From NCBI GenBank assembly GCA_964035015.1, contig OZ035998.1, positions 18,102,260 through 18,166,259 of the forward strand: a DNA stretch of 64,000 nucleotides. Direction: 5' to 3'. The DNA is from Corallium rubrum. Lineage: Eukaryota; Cnidaria; Anthozoa; Scleralcyonacea; Coralliidae. Position numbers and translations under genes: made by a program. This document shows, one piece after another, positions 30,633 to 41,589 of this stretch (position 1 is the stretch's first letter; the number at the start of each line of letters is the position of its first letter). Under the pieces are notes generated by a model that was given only the letters and a program-made list of their open reading frames with translations, was not told the origin of the DNA and did not search any database.

Positions 30633-30762
30633 GCAAATGCTGCTTCTAAAGTCCATATATTTTATAAACGAATCATGAGCAGATACATTAGATTTAAACC
30701 ATTAGAAAATGAACGCTGTTTTAATTTTATAACTGTGAAACTGTATGGATATTCTTATGAAG
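30633..30762 (+). CDS. Host gene exon: C-terminal part of F5/8 type C (discoidin) domain 1
   Basis: The acceptor TTTTTTAG ends at 30632 and the donor GAAG|GTAAGAAG follows 30762. The exon (130 bp) starts in phase 0 and ends in phase 1. It encodes ANAASKVHIFYKRIMSRYIR, FKPLENERCFNFITVKLYGY, which fits the last strands of a discoidin domain (RYIRF..., conserved Cys, ...ELYGC-like end, here VKLYGY). The first half of this domain should be on an earlier exon, which I did not find in the window. The phase pattern equals that of the other two discoidin domains of this gene. Confidence 0.75.
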
Positions 30763-30809
30763 GTAAGAAGTTATTTTTAAAAGACTCAACATATCGACTG
30801 TCTTGGCCA

Positions 30810-30915
30810 TGTCTCAATAACTCAGTGGTCAGAGCGCCGATGCGTTGATTTCGGGACCTTGTGTTTGATTCCCATGTATACTGCGCAGCGCTGCTTGCTC
30901 TAAGACAGCTTTGTA
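30810..30915 (+). repeat. tRNA-like SINE head, second family
   Basis: AACTCAGTGGTCAGAGCGCCGA (box A-like, from 30819) and GTGTTTGATTCCC (box B-like, from 30861) have tRNA-like spacing, followed by an unrelated body. It lies in the intron just after the exon at 30633-30762. Confidence 0.6.
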
Positions 30916-31515
30916 TTCTGTCTGTGTGAATTTGTTTGTTCATTTGTTCGCACAACAACAAACGACATTTTTGACACCACATATAGGTCACTGCCCTTTA
31001 CTGTGTCTATATATATGATTACTTATCTAATTCCACACCGTTTCTGTAACGATAATTTATGAAATGACTATAATTAATGCGGTATTTGGCCACGGCTATG
31101 ACCAACTGTGTACCTGCATGTTATGTCCTTTTGGGACGTCAGCTAGCAGAGTGTTTCTGATGGTGAGTCAGACAATGTATGTTAAGGTAAATTGTAACGA
31201 CATACTGTTGTGGTTATCTTAAAGGATTGTCCTTTATTATACGGAGCTACAGTATAGTGTTAAGCCTATCGATATTTGCAATCGATAGTTACATTATAAT
31301 TAGTTTTGGCATCTATCTCGTGTAAAGCGATGAATTCTGTATACAGACACTGTCTGTTCAATTTAGACGAGGCTTTTGATGTAAGGGTTAATGATCGACC
31401 GTAGTATAGGGAAGAGGGGTTCTGAGGCACTAATATAACGTCAGAATTTTTAGCCGTATAGTCCCTGAGCCCGGGTGTAGGGCCGTAGGGCCGAAGGCCC
31501 GGAGCCCGGTGAGGG
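30916..31515. other. Intronic, nothing recognised
   Basis: No coding family, RNA gene or long inverted repeat. A short ATCGATA palindromic stretch lies near 31269. Confidence 0.45.
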
Positions 31516-31569
31516 TGCTAATTTCGACGTGCGTGGAGTCCACTTTACACGCGGAGTCCACTTTACACG
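31516..31569. repeat. Dispersed repeat copy shared with 1-44
   Basis: See 1-44. Here GAGTCCACTTTACACG is duplicated in tandem. Confidence 0.5.
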
Positions 31570-31619
31570 AATCATTTTGAGCGATCTGAATATGTCTATT
31601 ACAAATTCGGCATTCTGAT

Positions 31620-33475
31620 TGGTTAAGCTACTTACTCTAGCGAATTCACTCATGCGCAAACGTTTGGCAGCGGTGTTACAACCAACTCGTGTTACTGACA
31701 ACTCTAAAACATTAATTGATCATGCAATCACCATTAATAAAGACAACATAACTCTTTCAGGAAGTTATGCTGCCTCACTTAGTGATCATAATTTTATTTT
31801 TGCGATTCGTAAAATTGGTATTCGTAGAGGAACCCCATGTCGACACAAGAAGTTTTAAGAATTTAACCGAATTTGTATTAGACCTACAAAATACTATTTG
31901 GCCAATACCAGACATCACAAAGAATATTGGTGATGCTTGGGTCACTTGGAAATCCATACTGTTAAATATTGTTGACAAACATGCACCATGTAGAATGAAA
32001 AAAAAATCGTAATAAACCAACTCCCTGGATTAACCTAGATATCAAGAGAGAAATGTACGCTAGAGATTTATTAAAAAAGAAAGCAATTAAGTCAAATTCA
32101 CCAGTTGATTGGCTCTCTTTTAAGACAAAGAAAAATACAGTCAACAAGCTTGTTAAAAACTTGAAGAATTCTTATTATCAAAGTGAAAATAAAAATAATT
32201 TTCGTAACCCTAAAGGTACCTGGAAGGTGTTAAACAACCTTTTGGAAAGAAAGCGAAATAACACTGAAATTACTAAACTCAATATTACATCTTCAGAGTC
32301 TGTTACAGACTCATTTTTTAATACATATTTCACCGAAATTGGTCCTAAACTTGCATCAGAAAAACCATCTCAAGTCAATAATAAATCTCCTGAGGACTTT
32401 CTAACCAAAGTTGACTCTAAATTTGGTTTGAGAAAAGTTAAGTCCACAGAAGTTTTTGAACTGTTAAAAGGCAGTACAACAGCTAAGGCTGTTGGAATTA
32501 ATAAAATTTCAAACAAAATTTTGAAAATAGCTTCTCCATATTTAGTTGAGTCATTGAAAAATTTATTTAACTTATCAATGCAAGCCAATTTATTTCCTAA
32601 TGATTGGAAGTTGTAAAGGTGACACCAATATTTAAATCTGGTGATCGCTGTGATGCAAATAATTACAGACCAATTTCGGTAATTTCAGCTGTTGCACGTA
32701 TCTTTGAAAAGCTTATTTACATACAGTTAGAGAAATATATTACTGAACACAATTTAATAAATCCTAAGTAGTCAGACTTTAGGTCTTTACATTCAACAAC
32801 AACTGCAATGTTGGATCTCACTGATGAATGGTGCTTCAACACTGATAGCAAAATGGTCAACGAAGTCTTATTTTTAAACTTAAAAAAGGCATGTGATGCC
32901 GTTGAACATAAGTTACTATTAATGAAATTAGAATATCTTGGCCTTGACCAATCAACTGTAGATTGGTTTAAATCCTACCTTAGTGATCGTACACACTGTA
33001 AATGGCGTTATCTAAATCTCAACAGATCTCATGCGGTGTACCTCAAGGAACTATAGTAGGACCACTTCTTTTCTAGATATATATTAATGATTTATCAAAT
33101 TGTGTTCCCTATAGCACAACAAGACTATATGCTGATGATACAAATTTAACAGTTTCTGGGTGTAATATCTCAGAAATTGAATTAATGATGAAGAAAGACA
33201 TGGAATGTATTACAGTGGCTTTACAAACTCGCTTTGAACGTCCTTAAATCCGGATTCATGCTTATTGGCTCCAGGCAAAGGATTGCAACACTCAATGACA
33301 ATTTTAATCTGTCGGTTATTGGTATTTCTATGAAAAGAGTGCAAGGTTGTTTGATTAAAGTGTTGTTTGCTTAGGACTCAACATTGATGAAAACCTAACT
33401 TGAAAAAGTCAAATCAACAGCATTAAAAAGAAATTTTCATGAACTTAGGTGTCATTAAAAAAGTGAAACCTCCAA
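31620..33475 (+). pseudogene. CR1/L2-like LINE ORF2, many breaks
   Basis: The end of the apurinic-type endonuclease (QPTRVTDNSKTLIDHAITIN, SDHNFIFAIRK, 31680-31830) is followed by the linker (PWINLDIKREMYARDLLKKK, from 32020) and reverse transcriptase motifs: NYRPISVISA (near 32658), a block similar to DFRSLHSTT, CGVPQGTIVGPLLF (near 33030) and YADDT (33128-33142). Stops or frameshifts fall near 31855, 32012, 32616, 32770, 33050 and 33075, and more follow. Order and motifs fit the CR1/L2/jockey group. The 5' part is missing, and the 3' part continues after an inverted segment. Confidence 0.85.
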
Positions 33476-33935
33476 GGTGACTGTCAGAAAAAAACATCAC
33501 TAGTACGCACATCGTAAGATGCACCAGTGATGATACCATAGTCAATCGAGATATGGTCTGGAAACTCGGCAAACTTCAAAGCGCCTATAATGAGCTGTGA
33601 TTTTATGTTGAACCGTACCTTACACCGTGCACATCCTTTGTTTTAGGTTTATTAATATTTAAATAGCACGGTTGAGTGATTGAACTGAAACGTTGCTATT
33701 GGACAATTCGTTCATTATACTAAACTACAATGTGTTCAGTGACCGTGCACCGTGCACAAACATGCATAAAGGCAAACAAAAAGATAGACCAAAGACTTTA
33801 GCTGAGTTTCCAGACCATATCTCGATTGACTATGATGATACGAGCTGCACGATTTTGCAATCTTTGTAATTTGTTGGTTAATGTGTCATCGATACTATCC
33901 CATACGAGGCAGCAGTAGTTAAATAAGGCTCGACA
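33476..33935 (-). pseudogene. Inverted LINE segment (RT C-terminal region) carrying a MITE
   Basis: On the minus strand this reads NYCCLVWDSIDDTLTNKLQR and LQNRAARII (33935 to 33842), then after a MITE TGASYDVRTSDVF (33529 to 33490). That is the LINE segment expected between the plus-strand pieces ending near 33475 and resuming at 33988. It is therefore either an inversion within the LINE or a second LINE inserted antisense. Confidence 0.75.
33530..33841. mobile_element. hAT-type MITE with 7-bp duplication ATGATAC
   Basis: Inverted repeats of about 36 bp (CATAGTCAATCGAGATATGG... and reverse complement) bound a body at 33537-33834. ATGATAC precedes (33530-33536) and follows (33835-33841). The CA start and a 7-8-bp duplication fit the hAT superfamily. 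The host codons on both sides join cleanly when the element is ignored. Confidence 0.85.
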
Positions 33936-33939
33936 ATCG

Positions 33940-33943
<4 letters not shown>

Positions 33944-33987
<44 letters not shown>
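33944..33987. repeat. (AT)n microsatellite
   Basis: About 22 AT units at the border between the inverted and the plus-strand LINE segments. Confidence 0.95.
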
Positions 33988-33990
<3 letters not shown>

Positions 33991-34255
33991 CTAGATGTAT
34001 TCGGGTTAGAAAATGGTCACCATTAGCCGACATGAGAAAATGTCAAAAAGCTATTATGATGCATAAAATCATAAATGGCTTTGCTCCTTATTATTTATTA
34101 GAAATGTTTAAGAAACACATTGGCTCTACTGCTTATATTCACGAGTATGTGATAAAAACATTCAGATCCCAAAAATTAGAACTGAATACAAACAAAGTTT
34201 TGCAGTAACTGGATCCATGATATGGAATTCTCTGCCTGACTCATTGAATAAAAAC
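33988..34255 (+). pseudogene. LINE ORF2 C-terminus
   Basis: Reads LADMRKCQKAIMMHKIINGF, APYYLLEMF, and after frame changes YKQSFAVTGSMIWNSLPDSL, the usual C-terminal block of CR1/L2-like LINEs. It breaks off at AAAAACAGGTACGCAAT, a word also present near 2468-2490. Confidence 0.75.
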
Positions 34256-35298
34256 AGGTACGCAATACGTACATGTGACTACCGCTATTAAGCACAGAAA
34301 GATAGACTTAAGAAGCAAATATGCATGAAAATGTGTGAAAAGTACAGACACACAAAAAAATGAGTTACATGTATTTTAAATCATTTTATACATGTGTTGT
34401 TAATTTGAACATGGCACATACTATACGTGCATCTTTACTGGCTGTTTCCATGCATATATTAATATATGGCATAGCATATATTACCATTATAAACATGCCC
34501 CAAAGTTTTACATGAAGTGAACTTGTAAAATTCAGATTTTTGTATACATGGATAGCTTATCTGGAGGATAAATCCTAGCTAGAGAACCACTATAGTGGTG
34601 CTTTGAGCAACCCAATTTAACTTTTATCCGCTGAACAGCACTATCACATACATAACTACATGTATTCAGTGGATAAAATTTGATATTAGGTTTTCAAAGC
34701 ATGATTAGTGCTGTTCTTTATCTCGACTTTGTACAACTCACCCTATAGATCATAGAGATTATTTTGATTTGACAACTTTATTTGGACTTAAATCACAACA
34801 ATAATTAACAACAAAATAATAATAACTTAAAAGTGCCAAAAAGGCAGGACACAAACGGGACAAGTCCCATGCGAGGTGTCCGTGGAAACACCACGTAAAA
34901 TATTTATTTGCTAAGCTTTCGGCCTGTTGACTCAGGTTTAAACTTAGCAAATAAATATTTTACTTGGTGTTTCCACAAAAATAATCTATAATTACTTCAT
35001 CACCATGAAAATTTTCAAAGAATTCATCACCCCAGATCATCAACATTGTGTTCCAAAACAACATTTTACCTGTCATAAATATGCTGTCAGTGGCATTCAA
35101 GTGTTATGCATATCACTAATATTTTGTGATTCTGCTAGTATTTTAAATAAGACAGTAGGCCTATATTACTCAGTATTGTAGTTTCTACAGATATACTTCT
35201 TCATTTCAAGGCTTCCAACATATTCAAGGCTTTAAGTTTCCCAACAGCTCACAATTGCTTTTCAACAATTTATCAAAATGTACAATTGAGTGATACTT
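34256..35298. other. Intronic; one hairpin, otherwise nothing recognised
   Basis: A hairpin lies at 34877-34978 (GGTGTCCGTGGAAACACCACGT with AAAATATTTATTTGCTAAGC and their inverted partners). The rest is AT-rich without coding families. Confidence 0.45.
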
Positions 35299-35412
35299 AA
35301 ACCCTGTTTACACTAGAGCAAAAGTATCCGGATTCACATTGTTTTTTATTCCCATGAGGATGAAAAACAATGTGACTCCGGATACTTTTGCTCCAGTATA
35401 AATGGGGCCTTA
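35299..35412. mobile_element. 114-bp hairpin element
   Basis: AACCCTGTTTACACTAGAGC at the left pairs with GCTCCAGTATAAATGGGGCC at the right, and CAAAAGTATCCGGA pairs with TCCGGATACTTTTG inside. It is a small foldback MITE without coding capacity, like the GTTCACACG family in style. Confidence 0.75.
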
Positions 35413-36359
35413 GACACCAGATTATAGAATATTTTAGTACTTTCACAAGAGTCAGACTTCTGGTGTATCTACTATTCTGCGGTCAGCCCGCTGTAGCAGC
35501 TCTGGTGTGCACAAACTTTGGTTTCTTAATTTCACTATACAAGATATTGAACAACACCTAAAACAAGTGAACAAAGCACCAAGTCAAGGTTTTGTAATGT
35601 CGATATAACAGCCAAGATATTTTGTCAGCATAAATTTTTTATATACACGTATATAGTGTAGGTACAGGGCACTGTGATATATACTTCTCCAAATCATTAA
35701 TAATTTATAAACCAAACACATAGGAAAATCATAAGCGAGACAAAGGTTTGATATGTGATAAACATGCACTTAGATAGATTAAGCCAACTTTTATCTCAAA
35801 CTTATCTTAAAATACTGATTTATTTGACAACTGATTCATTTCCTGATTTGTTTGATCTTGAAACACTCGAAAGTTGTGTTTGATCTAATATTAGTTAAAC
35901 CCCCTATCGGCTAACTCTAAGTTGGTTAAAACACACTTCTCACTATATACACATGTACATGCAGTAACACGAGTCACTGACCAGTGAGCACAACACACAA
36001 TTCAACCAAAATTAAACTTAAACTCAAAACGCGATTTTATCATTATAAATTTTTATCATTATAATATTTCTTTCAAAGACTGGTGTATATTGACAATATA
36101 ATTTCTTCGATAAAAGAAGAAGAGCTTTGAAACAGGACACAGTTGAAGGCCCAAATTCTAGCAAATTTAACAAGCTAAATATTTCTAGTACTGCTATAAG
36201 TACCGAAGTACGAGGTTGGCTTTGTTTCCGACCAAGTATTTGTAGATTTTGTATATAGTATATAAGATAAACAACGTCACAGTTTTGAAACTGTTTCTTA
36301 AAGAAGAAAAGATTTGCAAAGTAATAATTAACACTTTTCAAAAATCAAAACTGTCCAAA

Positions 36360-36644
36360 ATGCAGAGTAAAGTAGTTTACAGTATTCCCCACGAAAACAA
36401 CTCGAGTACTTCCCGAATACCTGGCGATCAACGGCAATCTTCTCGTCTATATGGCTATCGTGCCGAATATCCGACGATAGCTGTCGAGTATGACGTAAGT
36501 GAGGTCCAAGACAATCAAGCGCGCAAGCATGTTGCCGACATTGTGGCTCCCGCTGACAGGTCAGCGGTAGTCACAAAAATGAGCCATCATGAACAAAATT
36601 TAAAACGAGAATTAAACCACACATTCTGCATTGACAACCCTTAG
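36360..36644 (+). CDS. Unrecognised 94-codon ORF
   Basis: The ATG at 36360 opens MQSKVVYSIPHENNSSTSRI, a hydrophilic protein with mixed, non-repetitive composition ending TFCIDNP-stop at 36644. Its codon and amino-acid mix looks more coding-like than the surroundings, but I recognise no family and see no signal peptide. It lies in the intron between the 30633 and 37468 exons. The phase of those exons does not need it. It could be a nested gene, an old gene fragment or chance. Confidence 0.3.
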   Translation: MQSKVVYSIPHENNSSTSRIPGDQRQSSRLYGYRAEYPTIAVEYDVSEVQDNQARKHVADIVAPADRSAVVTKMSHHEQNLKRELNHTFCIDNP

Positions 36645-36665
36645 TTTAATTTGTTTATATTTCAT

Positions 36666-37137
36666 TTAAAGTGCCCCTAACCTCGAAATTTTGTAATTTC
36701 TTATTTGAAAGAACTTTTAAAATGATAAAGTAACTTCTTTGGAAGATTTTTGCTTTTTCGCTTTGTTTTGAGATATTTCATTTTGTTTGGTATGCAAATG
36801 TCTGGAATTACGTCACTCATTGCATAATGACTTATCGAAGAAGTTTGTGTGTCTCTTTCATTCTCTAACGAAATCCTTTAAAATCGAGAAGTTTGGTGTT
36901 GTGGGAGAAACACGCACACATGTTATTCATACTTTAGTGTTTTTATTTGATGAACGCAAAGATATATAACATTCTCTGATGAGACATTATGCATGTGACG
37001 TAATTCCAGACATTTGCATATCAAACAAAATGAAATACCTCAAAACAAAGCGAACATCTTCCAAAGAAGTTAGTTTATCATTTTAAAAGTTCTTCCAAAT
37101 AAGACAATAAAAAATTTCGAGGTTAGGGGCACTTTAA
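36666..37137. mobile_element. TTAA-flanked MITE, AGTGCCCCTAACC family
   Basis: TTAA (36666-36669), then AGTGCCCCTAACCTCGAAAT..., and the reverse complement before TTAA (37134-37137). The inverted arms are about 150-190 bp. The 60-codon frame inside (36787-36969) is unremarkable. Confidence 0.9.
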
Positions 37138-37155
37138 TGTATTTTTAAAAGATCA

Positions 37156-37434
37156 AATCTCATCTCATCTCATCTCATCTCATTTCATCTCATCTCATCT
37201 CATCTCATCTCATCTCATCTCATCTCATCTCATCTCATCTCATCTCATCTCATCTCATCTCATCTCATCTCATCTCATCTCATCTCATCTCATCTCATCT
37301 CATCTCATCTCATCTCATCTCATCTCATCTCATCTCATCTCATCTCATCTCATCTTAACCATCCATCCATCCATCCATCCATCCATCCATCCATCCATCC
37401 ATCCATCCATCCATCCATCCATCCATCCATCCAT
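37156..37434. repeat. (CATCT)n followed by (CCAT)n microsatellites
   Basis: About 40 pentamers of CATCT (one CATTT variant) to 37354, then about 18 tetramers of CCAT to 37434. They end 33 bases before the next host exon, so array length could affect the polypyrimidine and branch-site region. Confidence 0.95.
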
Positions 37435-37467
37435 TAATTAATTAAACTGGTCTAATTTATTTTACAG

Positions 37468-37799
37468 TTCTTCTTAATGAAGATGTTGGTTTTAAATATG
37501 GAAACAAAAACCATACGAAATATCTTCCCAGTCAAAGTTTAGCTACGTCTAGAGAACAATTTGATGAAGATTACCCGCCTAGTGCTGGTAGACTATACAG
37601 ACCCACGTCTTCTTGGTGCGCAGTTGATCCAATATTGCCTTCGTACATTGAACTCATTTTGGTTGAAAAGTATTTTATATTTGCAGTTTCTGTTCAAGGT
37701 TTTTGGGACCAATTTCATAAATACCATTTTGCTGCGCGGTACAATATATTATATTCTGATAATTATCAGGATTGGCGTAAATATCCATTACAAAAGCAG
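37468..37799 (+). CDS. Host gene exon: first part of F5/8 type C (discoidin) domain 2
   Basis: The acceptor TTTTACAG ends at 37467 and the donor AAGCAG|GTAAGC follows 37799. The exon starts in phase 1 (fits the phase-1 end at 30762) and ends in phase 0. It encodes VLLNEDVGFKYGNKNHTKYL, then SQSLATSREQFDEDYPPSAG, RLYRPTSSWCAVDPILPSYI, ELILVEKYFIFAVSVQGFWD and YNILYSDNYQDW. The order (SxSLxxS, ARL-like, SWCA, IxLxLxxxxxxxAVxxQG, YxxxYSDxxxxW) is that of discoidin domains. The second half is on the exon at 45938. Confidence 0.8.
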
Positions 37800-38427
37800 G
37801 TAAGCATAGATCGTTTTATGTCATGTCATCAAAATTCTAAAATCTAAATTATAAACCTATAAATCTGGTCGTTTTACATGTTTTGAAGATTCTTGTAAGT
37901 TTTTGTTAAAAAATTTAAGTTGATACGACAACTTCTTGATGCTAGAATTACAGCGTGTTAAACTGTATTCGTTCATGATCACATCGGTTTTCTTTGTTGT
38001 AACGACGCATAAATCAAGTTAATGCCCCGGGCTAGTACATATTAGCCCGGGGCAATTAACTTGGTTTATACGTGATTGGGAAAATAAGGGTTAATCAATG
38101 GTCACGAATATGATAAAGGATTTATCATCGCGACTTAGACAACGATATAACGAACTCAGTATCTCAGTTTTCTTAGGCAACCTCTGTGATCTTGAACTTA
38201 CCTCGGCCCTTTGGGCCACGGTAAATAATTGACAATATTATATCTCAACTGTAAATTGTCCAGTCAGAGAGCTTGATTTGTACCACGTGACCAGTTGATT
38301 TATCATAGAATTACCCGCCACAGCGGGGTATAACCTCGAATACCCCGCTGTGACGGGGTAGCCGAGTTCGTGTACCACGCGTGAATGTCACGCACGATTC
38401 ACGAAGCTGTCAACAAGGGCGGAGTCG
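37800..38427. other. Intronic; small hairpins only
   Basis: A hairpin lies at 38003-38076 with GTTAATGCCCCGGGCTA/TAGCCCGGGGCAATTAAC arms and a second, weaker one (CCCCGCTGTGACGGGGTA) near 38340-38362. No gene. Confidence 0.5.
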
Positions 38428-38647
38428 CGGTTTTCCACTAGGCGACATTTGTCGACCGACTCGACATTTCTCTTTTGTCTTGGCTAATTAGTTCCACTCG
38501 AGAGCTTGCGAGACAAAAGAAAATGTCGCTTCGCGCGACATTTTTCGCCTGGTGGAAAACCGCCTTAAACACTGTTTTCCACTAGGCGATATTTTTCGAG
38601 CGAAGCGACTTTTTTCTTTTGTTTTGGCTAATTGGAAAACCGCCTTA
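38428..38647. mobile_element. Hairpin MITE GTTTTCCACTAGGCGA, one full and one partial copy
   Basis: The full copy 38428-38566 runs from GCGGTTTTCCACTAGGCGAC to GCCTGGTGGAAAACCGC, with AAAATGTCGCTTCGCGCGAC inside. A partial copy follows at 38572-38647 starting GTTTTCCACTAGGCGATATT. No protein. Confidence 0.7.
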
Positions 38648-38761
38648 AGACTGACATCCAAGATGACTGCGTAGGGGCCTACAACTGACGTCCAAAAATT
38701 CCCCATTGCCGCCATATCTTGCCTCACTTTTTGATTGGGAGTCAACCTTCCAGGTATAGAC

Positions 38762-39400
38762 TCTTTTTTTTTGTTTAGACTTTTATTAGAAATACACTAA
38801 AATAATATATACACAAGATAAGACTTGCCCACAGGTAGCTTTAGCTAATCTAGGAGGGTCAGTCCAAATAATACAATTAAACGAAAAAGAAAACCTTTTT
38901 GTAGGAAAAAGAAAAGAAAAAGAAAAAGTTGCCAAATAAAGGTGTTATAGATAAATCATAACAATACGCATATATATTCATGTGTATATTATCACATATG
39001 CTTGTATATACGTGCACATGCACATACATACTTAAATTTTTTAAAATTTTTTAATGATCATAGAGACTTCAATATATTGATCCTCTTCTTTTAATACATC
39101 AAGTAGTATTTGATGAATCTTCCGTTTAAATTTATTTTTAGGTAATTCTCTAACAGAGCACGGTATCCCATTCCATAATTTAACGCCAAATCTCGAAAAA
39201 GCAAGTTTTTGAATTTCAAGGCGAGAGGGTTTAATATAAAAGTGTTTTAATGTGGATGATCGCGTATTATAGGAGTGTACACGGGAGGTGTTGGTGAATA
39301 AATCTGATATATTAGTTGGAGTTAAATTATTACTAACGTCATGCATTAAATTGGACACAGATTCGCAGTATAAAAAACTCACTGGTAAAATATTTGCATA
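38762..39400 (-). pseudogene. LINE 3' end: ORF2 C-terminus and 3' UTR
   Basis: The minus-strand frame 39382-39041 reads ESVSNLMHDVSNNLTPTNIS, SRVHSYNTRSSTLKHFYIKP, FGVKLWNGIPCSVRELPKNK and a tail ending in EEDQYIEV. This is the C-terminal block of CR1/L2-like LINE polymerases (VHSYNTRxS...LWNxIPxxIR...LPKxxFKRKI). Its 3' UTR extends to about 38762, where A-rich sequence marks the likely 3' end. It is a 5'-truncated insertion in the host intron. Confidence 0.8.
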
Positions 39401-40028
39401 TATATATAGAGTTCACTGAACACGCCTTACAATTTCGCAAGGCCTGACGGGATGATGCCATAATGCCATTTTGTGGAACACCCCCCACCCCACCCCCACC
39501 CCCTAAAAATAAAAAAATAACAAAATTGGGATTTGTGGAAATTTAGTTGTTGTATCTGTCGATTTATACTCAAACGGCATATTCCAATCTGATGTCCTCG
39601 TTGAGGTTGTCACTTTAACACAAATATTCGATCAACAACAATACTACGATCGACGAACATTATAGATCAGCACTGAAGACTTTGACTTTGTATATTTCTA
39701 AACTTTTTAAATTAGATTCGGAAAGTCCAGAAACCGAAATATTAAACACTTCTTGCTTGCATAATAAAGCAAATATGTTGTAGTGTAGACGCTTCTTACT
39801 AAAGATGGTCATTAACTGATTTGATAAATTTGTTAAGAGAATGTCTTGTTACAGTATTTGTACGGTTATTCTTGGGTGCCTATGAAATAGTTCGCTGAAT
39901 AGTTTTACATACGCAAGCCAAGTAGTCAACTATACTCTGTTTATCAGTGACTGTACCGCGCGCCCCTGTACAGTGTGAGTCATTCATCAAAATATTCCAA
40001 AATTATAGGTGTCACGTGACCAGACTTT
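39401..40028. other. Intronic; C-rich tract, otherwise nothing
   Basis: A C/A-rich tract at 39479-39504 (cccacccc type). The rest is AT-rich with no coding family seen. Confidence 0.4.
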
Positions 40029-40083
40029 TCCAGGGCCTTCTCTCCGCCCCGCCATTTTGAGAAGGCCCTGGGTACGAGGTTGT
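40029..40083. mobile_element. Short hairpin element, GGGTACGAGGTTG family
   Basis: TCCAGGGCCTTCTC...GAGAAGGCCCTGGGTACGAG, ending GGTTG, is related to the 57-bp hairpin at 24719-24775. The left end lacks the CAACCTCGT part, so it is incomplete. Confidence 0.6.
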
Positions 40084-40559
40084 AAGTAATATTCTTGGCG
40101 AATGAGGTGCACTAAAAATTGCACAAATATTACAATGCATTCCTTGCGTTGTGTAAATTAAGTCATCTGAAATCTACTGTTTGATGGGAAAACATCTTTT
40201 TACTTCATAAATTCGACTGAATTAACGTTTAATACGTGTTGATAATAATAATTTGTTGCTAAACAGCTGTTTAGCAAAAAAACAAATATTTCATAGAAGA
40301 TCACCAGTAAAGAGACGTTTTTGATGTAGTTGAACGTTTTCTTTATATCTATATAACTTTTCACGAATTTTATTTTTCCAAGCACAACAAATCAGCAGTT
40401 TTATCAAGACACGTTACCCTATTCTCGACGTAATATATAAACGTTACAATGTATAAGATTTCGTTTAGCGCATATGTTCGTCGATCAACCGCCAAACAAC
40501 GACTGATGGCGAATTCGTGCTGTTTTTGATTCTATGCATGCCTCATTTGCAACATTGGT

Positions 40560-41000
40560 TATCGTTTTATTGGTAATGTCGAACTGAATCCTGGCCCAGA
40601 AACTATTACCAGCGGGTCTGCAAGTAGTTTTCTTGGCTCCGCACGTGGATTAAAGGTAGCTCACATTAGAAGCATTGCCGGTAATATACCTTGAAACTCA
40701 CTGCACGAAAAAGTTTCGACATTCTTACTATCTCCAAAACCTGGTTGAATTCAAACATTACTGACAGTGAAATATCTTTCTTAAACTCGTTAATAATTCA
40801 TGAGGACAACATAATGAATCAGTTACCGAGAAGTTGTTGTGAAATGTGGTAATAAAGCCCATAAATTATTCACTTCTCGGTGTTTTCAAATCAGATAATA
40901 AACGGTTTCTCGTGTATGATATATTACATCCCTGCAGGCTACACTTTTTCTCGGAACGAGAGAACTGGAAAATCTGGTGGTGGTTTTCAATAGCGACGTA
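40560..41000 (+). pseudogene. LINE 5' end with 2A-like NPGP motif and start of endonuclease
   Basis: GNVELNPGP is encoded at 40572-40598, followed by ETITSGSASSFLGSARGLKV and AHIRS. A shifted frame gives RKSFDILTISKTWLNSNITD and, after about 100 unrelated bases (a hairpin containing TTACCGAGAAGT), IPAGYTFSRNERTGKSGGG. This is the start of an AP-type endonuclease of a CR1/L2-like LINE. The (D/N)VExNPGP motif is the core of 2A-like sequences that such LINEs can carry. Confidence 0.7.
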
Positions 41001-41007
41001 AGCGTAA

Positions 41008-41128
41008 GCATAACGACGTACGCAAGCGCAGTAAGCACTTCATGGTAGATGAACATCTTTGAATTTCGGGAAAACAAAGTGAAAAATTGACCTTGAAGTG
41101 CTTACTGCGCTTGCGTATGTCGTTATGC
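41008..41128. mobile_element. 121-bp MITE with 35-bp inverted repeats
   Basis: GCATAACGACGTACGCAAGC...CACTTCA at the left and the reverse complement (TGAAGTGCTTACTGCGCTTG...GTTATGC) at the right, around about 50 bases. It is inserted in or next to the LINE endonuclease fragment. Confidence 0.8.
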
Positions 41129-41387
41129 TTTTTGTTTTACCGAGAGTCTTGATGTTTCTCGAGACGAAGTCGAGGGAAACATTGAGACTCGAGGGGAAAC
41201 AAAACTAATTGCATGTTTCCCGAGGAATCAGACATTAAGTGCTTTGTTATATAGCTTGAGTTTCGCTGATAATTTTGACTTTTGTCAAGGAAAGTACACA
41301 AAAGACAAACTGAAAGACTTACCAAAACATTTCGCATGGCTCCGTATAATTTTAACTTATTAAAACTTATTATTTATCTCTTAAGTA

Positions 41388-41465
41388 TAGGTTAGTTACC
41401 GAATCCGAGGTAAATATGGTGGTGAATAACCAACGTAGTTACCAAGGTTGAGGTAACTAACCTTC
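41388..41465. repeat. Small inverted repeat
   Basis: TAGGTTAGTTACCGA at the left and GAGGTAACTAACCTTC at the right enclose about 50 bases with further GTTACC words. Possibly a tiny MITE. Confidence 0.45.
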
Positions 41466-41589
41466 TTAGTTCATTTTTGAGGAGGTTCTATAGACGGAAA
41501 TGGGAATATATGCAATGTTTGTAGAACGTTGATGGTAAAATGAAGTAAAAATGCCCCTGACATGTTTAACGAATGGTACCGGAAATCGA

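Noticed and set aside
31400-31515. Possible GC-rich promoter near the CCCGGGTGTAGGGCC words
   Set aside because: Short local inverted words (GGGCCGTAGGGCCGAAGGCCC) only; no downstream gene start or other promoter motif.
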